Assembly: GCF_001469895.1 (NCBI RefSeq)
Contig: NZ_LOPY01000047.1
Location: 1-64,000, forward strand
Direction of reading: 5' to 3'
From: Pseudoalteromonas sp. XI10
Lineage (GTDB): Bacteria; Pseudomonadota; Gammaproteobacteria; Enterobacterales; Alteromonadaceae
Length of the DNA stretch: 64,000 nt
Part shown: positions 35,857 through 44,031 of the stretch, piece after piece
Layout of the letters: every line of letters begins with the position of its first letter
Position numbering within the stretch: position 1 is the first letter of the stretch
Notes under the pieces: model-generated
Databases searched by the model: none
What the model saw: only the letters and a program-made list of their open reading frames with translations
What the model was told of the DNA's origin: nothing
Made by a program: the position numbers and the translations under genes

Positions 35857-36600
35857 CTAAGCAAATAATCGCTCTAGCTGATCACACAGCTGTGACAGAT
35901 TTACATGATCATGCTCAATGGTTAAATCAACATAACCATCCCCTCTAAAGGCACGATCAAGTTCAATGAGTACATGAGTTTTGTGCGCTTCAGGAACAAA
36001 CGACAACTCTATCTCTTGTAGACCAAATAGGCTTCGGCTGTTTGGTCGATACTCTAGCTCTTGATAGCATCCCGAATGTGATTGAAATGTAGGTGCTCTT
36101 AAGAAGCCTTTTTCAACATCCGCTTTTACTAAGCTAAAGCCAAGTCTATCCATCGCTTCCATCAACGTGCTTACGGCATCGTTAGGATAAATATGAAGTG
36201 CATCACGATCAGTTGGATCAAGTGCTAAATCAATATCCAAGCCTGTTTCAAGCCACACATGTGATTGGTTATAACCAGCATTAATTTCAGTGATCGGTGT
36301 TTCTGAATGCAGTCGCGCTTCAAATGGAATATGTTTTTCAGCACCTGCTGCAATCGTGCCGATATCTGTAATTCGCCACTTTTCAATTACATGGTTTGTA
36401 AAGTACTCACCATCTTCACCTTCGACTTTAACACGTGTCATCAGTGCTAAGTCTAAACCCGATATGTCTTGATCAACATCGCCGCCTTTAATAACAATAA
36501 CGGCATTAAATTTTTGACCCGGTTGTAAATGCTCTGTCTCAAGTACAGTGTCAACTTTTGCTGCACCAATACCTACTGATGCAAGGATTTTCTTAAACAT
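35857..36600 (-). CDS. Spo0M-family (SpoOM) arrestin-like protein
   Basis: A 247-residue soluble protein of the SpoOM family. MFKKILASVGIGAAKVDTVL and HLQPGQKFNAVIVIKGGDVD are the typical opening, followed by an arrestin-like beta-sandwich (HVIEKWRI, HIPFEARLHSETPI) and a second half (GFLRAPTFQSHSGCYQELEY, LIELDRAFRG). In Bacillus Spo0M influences sporulation and cell division; in gammaproteobacteria the role is unknown and sporulation is not implied. It is divergent from the Kef-type gene. Confidence 0.88.
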   Translation of the reverse strand: MFKKILASVGIGAAKVDTVLETEHLQPGQKFNAVIVIKGGDVDQDISGLDLALMTRVKVEGEDGEYFTNHVIEKWRITDIGTIAAGAEKHIPFEARLHSETPITEINAGYNQSHVWLETGLDIDLALDPTDRDALHIYPNDAVSTLMEAMDRLGFSLVKADVEKGFLRAPTFQSHSGCYQELEYRPNSRSLFGLQEIELSFVPEAHKTHVLIELDRAFRGDGYVDLTIEHDHVNLSQLCDQLERLFA

Positions 36601-36821
36601 CTTTTCTCCTTAAGCCAGCTTCTAACCTATGGCTTAAATTCCTTTGTTAATGCATCTTAACCACAATTAAAAGCTAATGTCAGCGAAAAAATGATGCTTT
36701 TGGCGGATTAATCAATAAATCATGTATAAGTGATTATTTTTTGAACTCTTCTTGCTCAATCTTGTTTTCCAATAACGAATATTTCGCTACACTTCTAGCA
36801 AATGAAGTAAAAAGAACAATT

Positions 36822-38393
36822 ATGGAATTAATCTACTTTGCTACCGCGTTCGTTTGTGGCTTTGCTGTTTACCAGTTAAGGCTCCCCCCTCTTATCGGCT
36901 TTTTGTTAGCGGGTTTTGCACTTAACCTATATGGATATAAAACAACCGAGCTGCTCAATACCTTAGCAAGCTTGGGTGTTACTTTATTATTGTTTAGTAT
37001 TGGTCTTAAACTCAAAGTATCTAACTTAATAAAACCGCAAGTTTGGGCGCCCGCTTCAATGCATATTGTTCTGAGCAGTACGCTATTTAGTGGTTTCATG
37101 TTGTTATTGGGGGCCCTTGCACTGCCGTTATTTAATGAGCTTACTTGGCAAAGCGCATTGTTAGTCGGCTTTGCTTTTAGCTTCTCTAGCACCGTGTTTG
37201 CCGTAAAAGTACTTGAAGAACGCGGTGAGATGGCAAGCCTCCATGGTAAAATCGCCATTGGTATCTTGGTTATGCAAGATATCTTTGCCGTTATCTTCTT
37301 AGCTATAAGTACGGGTAAAGCCCCGAACATTTGGGCGCTGGCATTATTAGTTGGTTTACCCATTTTACGCCCTGTGATGTTTTGGGTATTAAACCGCTCA
37401 AAGCACGGTGAATTATTACCTCTATTTGGCTTTTTCTTTGCGCTGATTATTGGTTATCAAGCGTTTGAATTTGCAGGTCTTAAAGGTGATTTAGGTGCGT
37501 TGATCATCGGTATGATGTTCGCCTCACACAAAAAAGCTGGTGAACTATCAAAGTCACTCCTTAATTTAAAAGACGTGTTGCTGGTTGGCTTTTTCTTAAA
37601 TATTGGCTTGAATGCTGAATTGACAAGTCATGCTGTGATTGTTGCTCTCATCCTTATTTTAGTCCTGCCAATAAAAGTTGCACTTTATTATGTACTAACA
37701 AACGTGTTCAAATTACGTGCTCGCACTTCTTTGTTGAGCGCATTTAGTTTAGCTAACTACAGTGAATTTGGCTTGATTGTCTGCGCCGTTGCAGCCACCA
37801 GCAATATGATCACATCTGAATGGCTGGCCGTAATGGCTATCGCTGTGTCAATCACCTTTATACTCGCATCACCATTAAATAAACGCTCGAATGAAGTGTA
37901 TGTAAAAATAGAACATTGGCTACTAAAATTTGAAAGTGACAGCCGTCTTGCAGAAGAGCTGCCAGTTAATCTAAATGACACTAAAATCGTAATCTTTGGT
38001 ATGGGTCGAATTGGTACAGGTGCCTATGAAACAATCAGTCAAACTCACCCTAACCTTGTTGCTGGCATTGATATTAAGCCAGATGTTGTCGATAAGCATA
38101 TTAAACGAGGCCGCCGGGTGTTACTTGCTGATGCCACTGACCCTGACTTTTGGCAACGTGTAAACCACTCACATGTGGGTATGGTGATGCTTGCAATGCC
38201 AAAACACATGCAAAATATTTTTGCCTTAGAGCAACTTCGCGCTTCTGGTTATGAAGGTCAAGTTACGGCGATTGCAAACTACCCAGATCAGCAAAAAGAA
38301 CTAGAGGATATGGGGGTCGACTCTACTTATAACTTCTATTTAGAAGCTGGTAGCGGCTTCGCTGAGCATGTAAAACAAAAACTTTTCTCTTAA
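36822..38393 (+). CDS. Kef-type cation:proton antiporter with a TrkA-N domain
   Basis: A 523-residue inner-membrane antiporter. About twelve hydrophobic segments (residues 1-375) form the CPA2 exchanger domain: QLRLPPLIGFLLAGF, FSFSSTVFAVKVLEERGEMA and LKGDLGALIIGMMFA are typical. The C-terminal part is a nucleotide-binding TrkA-N domain (KIVIFGMGRIGTGAYETI, then HMQNIFALEQLRASG). The start at 36822 (MELIYFATAF) fits the first helix; the longer frame from 36741 adds unsupported residues. It resembles YbaL/KefB-type potassium efflux systems; the ion is inferred from the family. Confidence 0.85.
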   Translation: MELIYFATAFVCGFAVYQLRLPPLIGFLLAGFALNLYGYKTTELLNTLASLGVTLLLFSIGLKLKVSNLIKPQVWAPASMHIVLSSTLFSGFMLLLGALALPLFNELTWQSALLVGFAFSFSSTVFAVKVLEERGEMASLHGKIAIGILVMQDIFAVIFLAISTGKAPNIWALALLVGLPILRPVMFWVLNRSKHGELLPLFGFFFALIIGYQAFEFAGLKGDLGALIIGMMFASHKKAGELSKSLLNLKDVLLVGFFLNIGLNAELTSHAVIVALILILVLPIKVALYYVLTNVFKLRARTSLLSAFSLANYSEFGLIVCAVAATSNMITSEWLAVMAIAVSITFILASPLNKRSNEVYVKIEHWLLKFESDSRLAEELPVNLNDTKIVIFGMGRIGTGAYETISQTHPNLVAGIDIKPDVVDKHIKRGRRVLLADATDPDFWQRVNHSHVGMVMLAMPKHMQNIFALEQLRASGYEGQVTAIANYPDQQKELEDMGVDSTYNFYLEAGSGFAEHVKQKLFS

Positions 38394-38400
38394 TGTAAAA

Positions 38401-38442
38401 AATAATTCTCGGTACCTTTTCATGGTACTGAGAATTATTTTC
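38401..38442 (+). terminator. Terminator with a 16-base stem
   Basis: AATAATTCTCGGTACC and GGTACTGAGAATTATT pair over the whole arm with a single G-U, around TTTTCAT, and are followed by TTTC. It is a strong stop for the Kef-type gene. Confidence 0.7.
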
Positions 38443-38678
38443 ACTGTATTCAGTTAGTTGGCTAACTAGTTTTCACGACAAACCAAATCAGTCCCTTTAT
38501 TGGGTCAAGCTTATTTACAAAGCTTTACATCCAGATTAGCAATCAGGCTAAAAAAAAGAGTAGAATTAATTTCAAGGTGCTTAGCTAAGTATCTATTTTT
38601 AACACAAAAAAGTTTAACAGTGTTGTGTAGTACCGCTGTTTTTAATTCAGCACTGTTAGATGGATTGAGGTTGTTTAA

Positions 38679-38960
38679 ATGAAAGATAAGTTTACCAACG
38701 AATTTTTAGCAAACACGGATGACGCACGTGCTGGGAAACTTTCAGATATTCAGCAGCAACTTGATGAGTTACAAAACAATGGCATGACTGCAATGGATAT
38801 CAGAACAGTGCTATTCAACAAGATGCTCGATGTATATCAAGTACCAAGCGATCATTTTCTTCGTGATGGTGAAACACCAGAACGAATCGACGACCCAGCT
38901 ATTGTCGTTAAGCTAAATAAACTTGGCTTTACGAAAAAGCGTCGTCACCAACTACACTAA
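38679..38960 (+). CDS. Small protein of unknown function
   Basis: A 93-residue soluble, charged protein. The first half is predicted helical (KLSDIQQQLDELQNNGMTAM) and the C-terminus basic (LGFTKKRRHQLH). No signal peptide, membrane segment or known motif was seen. TGAGG precedes the ATG at a loose distance. The composition and codon use look like a real gene of this genome. An inverted repeat (TAACAGTG 38615-38622, CACTGTTA 38651-38658) lies just upstream and may be an operator. Its neighbours give no hint of its job. Confidence 0.6.
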   Translation: MKDKFTNEFLANTDDARAGKLSDIQQQLDELQNNGMTAMDIRTVLFNKMLDVYQVPSDHFLRDGETPERIDDPAIVVKLNKLGFTKKRRHQLH

Positions 38961-39097
38961 TACGCCGTAATTAATTAGTGGTTGTTATTCTGAGGGCCTA
39001 CATCCCTCACTAAATAGGCTGTTTCTTGCCCGTCACAGCCTATTTTCTCTATCCTTTTTACCGTATCATCTAGCTTTAAAGTTTCTTTGAGATAAAG

Positions 39098-39313
39098 ATG
39101 GATTCAGCTCAACTCAAACGCGCCATAAATACTAAGATGCCATTTGGAAAGTATGCTGGTCGCCCTTTATTGCTGCTGCCAGAGCCTTATTTAGTGTGGT
39201 TTAAACAGCAAGGATTTCCAGATTCCCAGTTAGGTGCACAGCTAGCAATGATGTATGAAGTGAAGCTCAATGGCCTTGAGAAAATGCTAATGCCGTTATT
39301 AGATGAAAAATAA
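39098..39313 (+). CDS. DUF3820-family small protein
   Basis: A 71-residue protein matching the DUF3820 family, some members of which are annotated as quorum-sensing-regulated virulence factors. The signature MPFGKYAGRPLLLLPEPYLV, then WFKQQGFP, covers most of it; the basic MPFGKYxG start suggests nucleic-acid contact, as in related exonuclease-associated domains, but the function is unknown. The length is normal. It is a single gene with its own terminator. Confidence 0.85.
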   Translation: MDSAQLKRAINTKMPFGKYAGRPLLLLPEPYLVWFKQQGFPDSQLGAQLAMMYEVKLNGLEKMLMPLLDEK

Positions 39314-39390
39314 TTAAACTTTTTTCGAACTTTTATTTTTAAGTGCGGTCTATTACTTTGCTACTTGTTTATTTTTGGTTTTAATCTTTA

Positions 39391-39414
39391 AAAAGCGCCC
39401 TAGGCGCTTTTTTT
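39391..39414. terminator. Bidirectional intrinsic terminator
   Basis: AAAGCGCC-CTA-GGCGCTTT with T-rich flanks on both strands lies between the DUF3820 gene and the convergent second kinase gene. Confidence 0.85.
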
Positions 39415-39425
39415 ATGCATGCAAT

Positions 39426-40673
39426 TTAAAGCGAGTTACTTTTAAACAAATGAATAGTAAATTTAGCTCCACCTAATGGTGAGTCACACACCTCAGACTG
39501 GCCTTGATGCCAACTAACAATTTTAGCGACAATGGCAAGCCCTAACCCAAAGCCCCCTGTTTTCTTGTCACGACTTTTATCTAAACGAGTAAATGGCTTA
39601 AAAATACTTTGCCACTCAGATTTAGCGATCCCAGGACCATCGTCTTCAACACTTATTTGTATTGAATCCCCTAATTCCTCAAGACTTACATGAATTTTAT
39701 GGTTTGCGTATTTTTGTGCATTGCCTAATAGATTTTGAATACAACGCGCCATAAAATGCTCGTCACACTCGTAGTAAAGCTGCTTGGGTGCAGTCACTGC
39801 TACCTCTATATCAGTAGCAAACTCGAGTTTATTCACCACACTATTGATAAGCGCTGTTAGGTCACAGGAACGGGGCTTTAAGCTTGGTTGGTGTGAATCA
39901 AGTCGTGCGTATTCAAGCATTTCTGACACCAGTGCTTCAAGCTCTGCAATATCAGCCTGCATGTTATCAATGTATGTATACGACTTTTCATTCTCGATTT
40001 GCTCTTCGAGCATGGCAACAGCAAACTTTAAACGTGCAAGGGGTGTTCTAAACTCATGAGAAACGGAAGAAGTTAGCTCTTGCTGCGCAGCCAGTAGATA
40101 CTGAATACGCTCTTGCATCGCGTTTAGGGTATCAGTAATCGGCAGAAAAAATGATTTAGAGGCATCCTGAAGCTCAAAGTCTTGCGATCCTCCTACAGCT
40201 TCACAGGCGAGCGTCAATTTATTAAAGTCACGCCATAGCAATAGGCTCCAGAGTCCAATTGGTAGGCCAATCACAGTTAATAATAAAAAGTATGGCCAAA
40301 CGGAGCTAAAGTTGGGGTTTTCAACTGAAAGTGGGCCTACATATAAAAGCTGAGTGTCATTAAGAGCTATGTACCAAACCACTTTTTGTTCTTGATTGAA
40401 CAAATACAGGTAATGGTCATTGTTGAGCTGTGTTTTTAGGTCTTCAGGAAGTGCTAGATCGGTGAGGTTAATTATCTCGCTTTCGAATTCTTGTTTGAGT
40501 GTCGCTAAGCCATTTTCAGTTTGGCTTAATAACCACAGAGATTTACCAAATTCTTGATCTAGGGCTATTTGCTGTTGCGTTTCTTCGTAGGGCCATAACT
40601 GCTCTATGACCCCACTAACTAGAAACAGAGAAACTATTATATAAAGATATAAGCTAGCAAATAGTTTCCCCAT
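39426..40673 (-). CDS. RstB-like sensor histidine kinase (module 2)
   Basis: A 415-residue inner-membrane kinase. The first helix is at residues about 5-22, followed by a periplasmic sensor of some 105 residues and a second helix (YFLLLTVIGLPIGLWSLLLW). Then come a HAMP-like linker, the phospho-accepting His in SVSHEFRTPLARLKF, and the ATPase domain (N box in ARCIQNLLGNAQKY, G1 VEDDGPGIAK, G2 GGFGLGLAIV). FKPFTRLDKSRDKKTGGFGL is very like Escherichia coli RstB. It appears complete. It is the last gene of the module, six bases after the regulator gene. Its sensor part differs from that of the module 1 kinase, so it may read another signal. Confidence 0.88.
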   Translation of the reverse strand: MGKLFASLYLYIIVSLFLVSGVIEQLWPYEETQQQIALDQEFGKSLWLLSQTENGLATLKQEFESEIINLTDLALPEDLKTQLNNDHYLYLFNQEQKVVWYIALNDTQLLYVGPLSVENPNFSSVWPYFLLLTVIGLPIGLWSLLLWRDFNKLTLACEAVGGSQDFELQDASKSFFLPITDTLNAMQERIQYLLAAQQELTSSVSHEFRTPLARLKFAVAMLEEQIENEKSYTYIDNMQADIAELEALVSEMLEYARLDSHQPSLKPRSCDLTALINSVVNKLEFATDIEVAVTAPKQLYYECDEHFMARCIQNLLGNAQKYANHKIHVSLEELGDSIQISVEDDGPGIAKSEWQSIFKPFTRLDKSRDKKTGGFGLGLAIVAKIVSWHQGQSEVCDSPLGGAKFTIHLFKSNSL

Positions 40674-40679
40674 TAAAAA

Positions 40680-41372
40680 TTACATATCCCATGCGTCAGA
40701 TACGAAAAGGTAACCCTGTCCCCAAACTGTTTTAATTCGGTATGGTTTATCACTGTTATCACCTAATTTCTTACGGATACGCGATACACGTACGTCAACG
40801 GTTCGGTCTAAACCATCATATTGACGACCAATCATGTGTTGATGAACATGCTCACGACTTAACACTTCACCAGCATTTGACGCAAGCAACCAAAGCAGCT
40901 CAAATTCATGAGAAGTCAGTGTAATTTCACTGCCTTTAAGTGTAACAATGCGGCTAGTTTTATCAATGGTTAAATCGCCAAAGCTAAGCTCTTCTGGCGC
41001 TTTGTTTGTAGCTTGACCGCGACGTAACAATGCATTGATACGTGCTAACAATACACGAGGTTCTGCAGGCTTAATTACATAATCATCTGCGCCAAGTTCA
41101 AGGCCAATCACTTGGTCAAAGTCCTCACCTTTAGCTGTCAGCATTAAGATAGGTAAGCTAAATTTATCACGTACCTGACGGCAAACGCTAAAGCCATCTT
41201 TACCCGGTAACATGACATCTAAAATCATTAAATCAACTGGGTTGTTTTCAAGGTATTCAAATACTTCGTCGCCGCGTTCAAGGACCGCAACATCCAACCC
41301 ATTATGTTGAAGGTAATCACGTGTTAACTGCTGTAAGCCGAGATCATCTTCAACAAGTAAAATCTTTGCCAT
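40680..41372 (-). CDS. RstA-like OmpR-family response regulator (module 2)
   Basis: A 230-residue regulator. The receiver domain shows ILLVEDD, the phosphorylation Asp in LMILDVMLPGKDG, MLTAKGED and VIKP; the winged helix shows LTSHEFELLWLLASNAGEVL, YDGLDRTVDVRVSRIRKKLG and IKTVWGQGYLF, all close to RstA. The start is 41372 (MAKILLVEDD) because AGGAG lies seven bases upstream; the longer frame runs into the DUF3019 gene. It should be phosphorylated by the kinase encoded next. Confidence 0.9.
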   Translation of the reverse strand: MAKILLVEDDLGLQQLTRDYLQHNGLDVAVLERGDEVFEYLENNPVDLMILDVMLPGKDGFSVCRQVRDKFSLPILMLTAKGEDFDQVIGLELGADDYVIKPAEPRVLLARINALLRRGQATNKAPEELSFGDLTIDKTSRIVTLKGSEITLTSHEFELLWLLASNAGEVLSREHVHQHMIGRQYDGLDRTVDVRVSRIRKKLGDNSDKPYRIKTVWGQGYLFVSDAWDM

Positions 41373-41386
41373 TGGTTGCTCCTGAA

Positions 41387-41773
41387 TTAAAAAAAGCTCC
41401 ACGGTGAGCGTAATCTACGCCTCGTTGTTTTTGCTTCGGTGCTTTGCACTTCGACTTTTGCGGTCGCAATTTTGCTCCCCGTGTGCGGATTGACTAAGGA
41501 GTATATTGTTTCAACCTGAACCCGCGCTTTATGGCTGTAAAGCCCTTTTTTGCTGTCGTTCCAGCATTGAATTTGTTGGTTATTTTGAAACAAACACAGA
41601 TCTTGAGGCAGCTGTGTTTGCCAGCTGATTTTTAACTCAAGATCACAAAATTCGTGCTGTTGTAATACAACACACACTTTTGGCGTGATATCAAACTGAG
41701 TCGCTTGCGCATGGCTTGGGGTAACCCAAATAACAGCAACAAACACACACAGACTAAAAACAAAATACTTCAT
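41387..41773 (-). CDS. DUF3019-family secreted protein (module 2)
   Basis: A 128-residue exported protein with a signal peptide ending near SHAQA. The four cysteines (PKVCVVLQ, HEFCDLEL, QDLCLFQN, QIQCWND) align with those of the module 1 protein, as do QCW....KGL and the basic aromatic tail (TTRRRLRSPWSFF). The two are otherwise quite diverged. The gene is one base downstream of the MipA-type gene and 14 upstream of the regulator gene. A periplasmic accessory or sensor role is inferred from this context only. Confidence 0.8.
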   Translation of the reverse strand: MKYFVFSLCVFVAVIWVTPSHAQATQFDITPKVCVVLQQHEFCDLELKISWQTQLPQDLCLFQNNQQIQCWNDSKKGLYSHKARVQVETIYSLVNPHTGSKIATAKVEVQSTEAKTTRRRLRSPWSFF

Positions 41774-41774
41774 A

Positions 41775-42659
41775 TTAAAAAATATGATTGAATCCTATAA
41801 ATGCAGTCATCGAGTACGTGTGTTCAAAAAGCGGACTGTCATCCACGGCTGAGTAGTCATAATATGCTAAATGAAAACGAAGAGAGTTAGCCTCACTCAG
41901 GGGCCAACGGGCGTCGATTTTAGCATAAGGTTGCCAACTACTGCCAACATCTATTTCCCCATATGAGGACTCTTTAGCCGATAAACCATAAAAATAATCA
42001 TTTAGTCTGGCTGATTTGTACCAAACCCCTAAGCTAGGTGCGACAGATAGGTTTCCTATTCGGTGATGTGATTGCCATTGTAAAGCACTACGAAGGCCTT
42101 TATAAACGCCCGAAACATCGGCTAGTGCCTGTAAAGAAATCACATGATTATTATGAATATAGTGATAGCTTAAGCCAGCATCTAATGCCCATCGTCTCTT
42201 TTTAATATCGTTCGTAGATACTGACTTTTCTGCCAGTTCATTACTGGTGGTCGATTCAACAATAAAGCTATTCGATGTTTGCAGTGCAAAAACATTGCTA
42301 GGGTGAAAATCTATAAAGAAGCGAGTCTCAGGGTTGAACTCGGTTACGAAATTAACAACATGAGTATCGCTTTCTTGGAATGAATAACCTAAACGGCCAT
42401 TATCAAAGAACCATTTTTCACCATAAAAAGCGATTTCAGGCAGCACAATTAATGGTAAGTTATCACCACCATGAAGTGGGTTCGTAATCACCCCAGCTCC
42501 CGTATTAATACTTAGGTGCCACTGTTGGGTATCGATCTGTTGATTTGCCACACGGCTTTCACGTTCAGTGCGCGTTGAGTCATCGGCGCTTGCTTGACTT
42601 ACTAGCATGCCTATCAAGACATAAACCGCTGCGCACATCCTGATCGTTTGAGATTTCAT
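41775..42659 (-). CDS. MipA/OmpV-family outer-membrane protein (module 2)
   Basis: A 294-residue exported beta-barrel. The start is taken at 42659, where a signal peptide begins (MKSQTIRMCAAVYVLIGMLV, cut near ASA); the longer frame has no signal. The mature protein shows the MipA/OmpV pattern (NTGAGVITNPLHGGDNLPLI, VLPEIAFYGEKWFFDNGRLG) and ends in an aromatic residue (MTAFIGFNHIF). This classic opening identifies the family more clearly than in module 1. It is the first gene of the second module. Confidence 0.85.
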   Translation of the reverse strand: MKSQTIRMCAAVYVLIGMLVSQASADDSTRTERESRVANQQIDTQQWHLSINTGAGVITNPLHGGDNLPLIVLPEIAFYGEKWFFDNGRLGYSFQESDTHVVNFVTEFNPETRFFIDFHPSNVFALQTSNSFIVESTTSNELAEKSVSTNDIKKRRWALDAGLSYHYIHNNHVISLQALADVSGVYKGLRSALQWQSHHRIGNLSVAPSLGVWYKSARLNDYFYGLSAKESSYGEIDVGSSWQPYAKIDARWPLSEANSLRFHLAYYDYSAVDDSPLFEHTYSMTAFIGFNHIF

Positions 42660-42775
42660 TGTTATTTTACGACCAAAGGGGTTTTGCAATAAGAGCATAA
42701 TATCAAGATGTGAACAAACTGTCGTTGCAAGGTTACAACTATTCACAAATTTGATACATATATCGGTTAAGTTTG

Positions 42776-43825
42776 TTACTCTTCGACGATTTCGATACGA
42801 TTTCGGCCATGCTCTTTGGCTAAATAGAGTGCTTTATCGGCTTTTGCTATGAGTTGTTCTGGATTACTATTTTTAGCTTTTATAGCAATACCAAAGCTAG
42901 CAGTGACTTGGCTTAACACCTTATTAGATTTAGGCTCTTTAATCTGTAATTTAGCGACAGCATGACGCAGCTGCTGAGTAAAATTAGTCATGTCACTTAT
43001 ACTTGCAAACTGTGCGGTGAAACAAAACTCTTCACCACCATAACGATAGGCCTGACCAACGCTAGATACATGTTTAAGTAGTTTTGCTGAAACTGCACGC
43101 AAAACTTGGTCTCCTTTTTGATGACCAAAAGTGTCGTTAAATTGTTTAAAGTGATCGATATCAACCATAGTAAGAACAGTGACTTCAGCTAAGTCATTGG
43201 TTTGACAAAACCGCGTGATATCTTCATCAAACTTACCGCGGTTATAAAGCCCTGTAAGCGGGTCTTTTTCGGCTTTACTTCTAGACCTGACAAGCTCTTG
43301 TTTTAATTCTGTAATTTCTGAGTAAGCCAGCGCAAGCTGATTTTGAAAATCTTGTGCACGACTTTGCAAAGCTGCCGACTCGTCACTTAAGCGCTCTACA
43401 CAATCAAGTACATCATCAAAGCCGCTTTCCTGACTGATATCTGCACTAGTTAGTGTGTTACGGCATTCTTGCAGGGCTTCATTAAAATCTGCTGAGTAAC
43501 TAAGTGCTTCATTGATATCTTGGTGGACTCTGCCTACAACATCATTAAAGCCGCCAGATAGCTGATAAAATAGTGCCAAGTCGTCCCGAGATAAATACTT
43601 GTTGAAAAGGTGCTTTGCCTGCTCATGGCTACAGGTATTGTGCTTTTTAATAATACTATCAAGCTCTTTGTTTAAGTCTTGGTTCTTTTCGCTAACATAA
43701 CAATACCAAAGCGCATAATTAAGCGGAGTAATTGGCATTTTGTACTTAACCATTAGAGGAATTGCGAGCTTCAGACAGTGGCTCGAGTAGCTTAAAGAGT
43801 GTTCGGCTTGCGCTGAAAGTATCAT
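42776..43825 (-). CDS. GGDEF-domain protein (probable diguanylate cyclase)
   Basis: A 349-residue soluble protein. The N-terminal 170 residues are helical (IPLMVKYKMPITPLNYALWY is a recurring opening in such proteins) with a coiled coil (LQSRAQDFQNQLALAYSEIT). The C-terminal GGDEF domain has DPLTGLYNRGKFDED, MVDIDHFKQFNDTFGHQKGD and the active-site loop YRYGGEEF, so cyclic di-GMP synthesis is expected. The inhibitory RxxD site is absent: VGQA stands in its place. The start at 43825 is chosen by comparison; a TTG at 43888 is possible and neither has a good ribosome-binding site. Confidence 0.85.
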   Translation of the reverse strand: MILSAQAEHSLSYSSHCLKLAIPLMVKYKMPITPLNYALWYCYVSEKNQDLNKELDSIIKKHNTCSHEQAKHLFNKYLSRDDLALFYQLSGGFNDVVGRVHQDINEALSYSADFNEALQECRNTLTSADISQESGFDDVLDCVERLSDESAALQSRAQDFQNQLALAYSEITELKQELVRSRSKAEKDPLTGLYNRGKFDEDITRFCQTNDLAEVTVLTMVDIDHFKQFNDTFGHQKGDQVLRAVSAKLLKHVSSVGQAYRYGGEEFCFTAQFASISDMTNFTQQLRHAVAKLQIKEPKSNKVLSQVTASFGIAIKAKNSNPEQLIAKADKALYLAKEHGRNRIEIVEE

Positions 43826-44031
43826 GAGTCTAGGCCATGAAAGTTTTATTATTTTAAAATACGGTATCAACCCCATTAAAAAAATCAATGAAAAAGGATT
43901 TTACAAACGTAAAACCAGCAAAAACCACGAATATTTTTTACAAAAACCAATACTTAATAATTAATTTAAATTAAGCCATTTGTATCAACATAATATATTT
44001 AACAATAAAGTGTTATTGACTAGATCTTAAG

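Noticed and set aside
35857..36600. Spo0M homologue taken as a sign of sporulation
   Set aside because: The family is widespread in non-sporulating proteobacteria and nothing else in the window supports sporulation.
36741..36821. 27-residue N-terminal extension of the Kef-type antiporter
   Set aside because: No signal or homology; the first membrane helix begins at the ATG at 36822.
38500..38682. 60-codon plus-strand frame with a TTG start
   Set aside because: No ribosome-binding site, it overlaps the start of the next gene and crosses an operator-like repeat; it looks like leader sequence.
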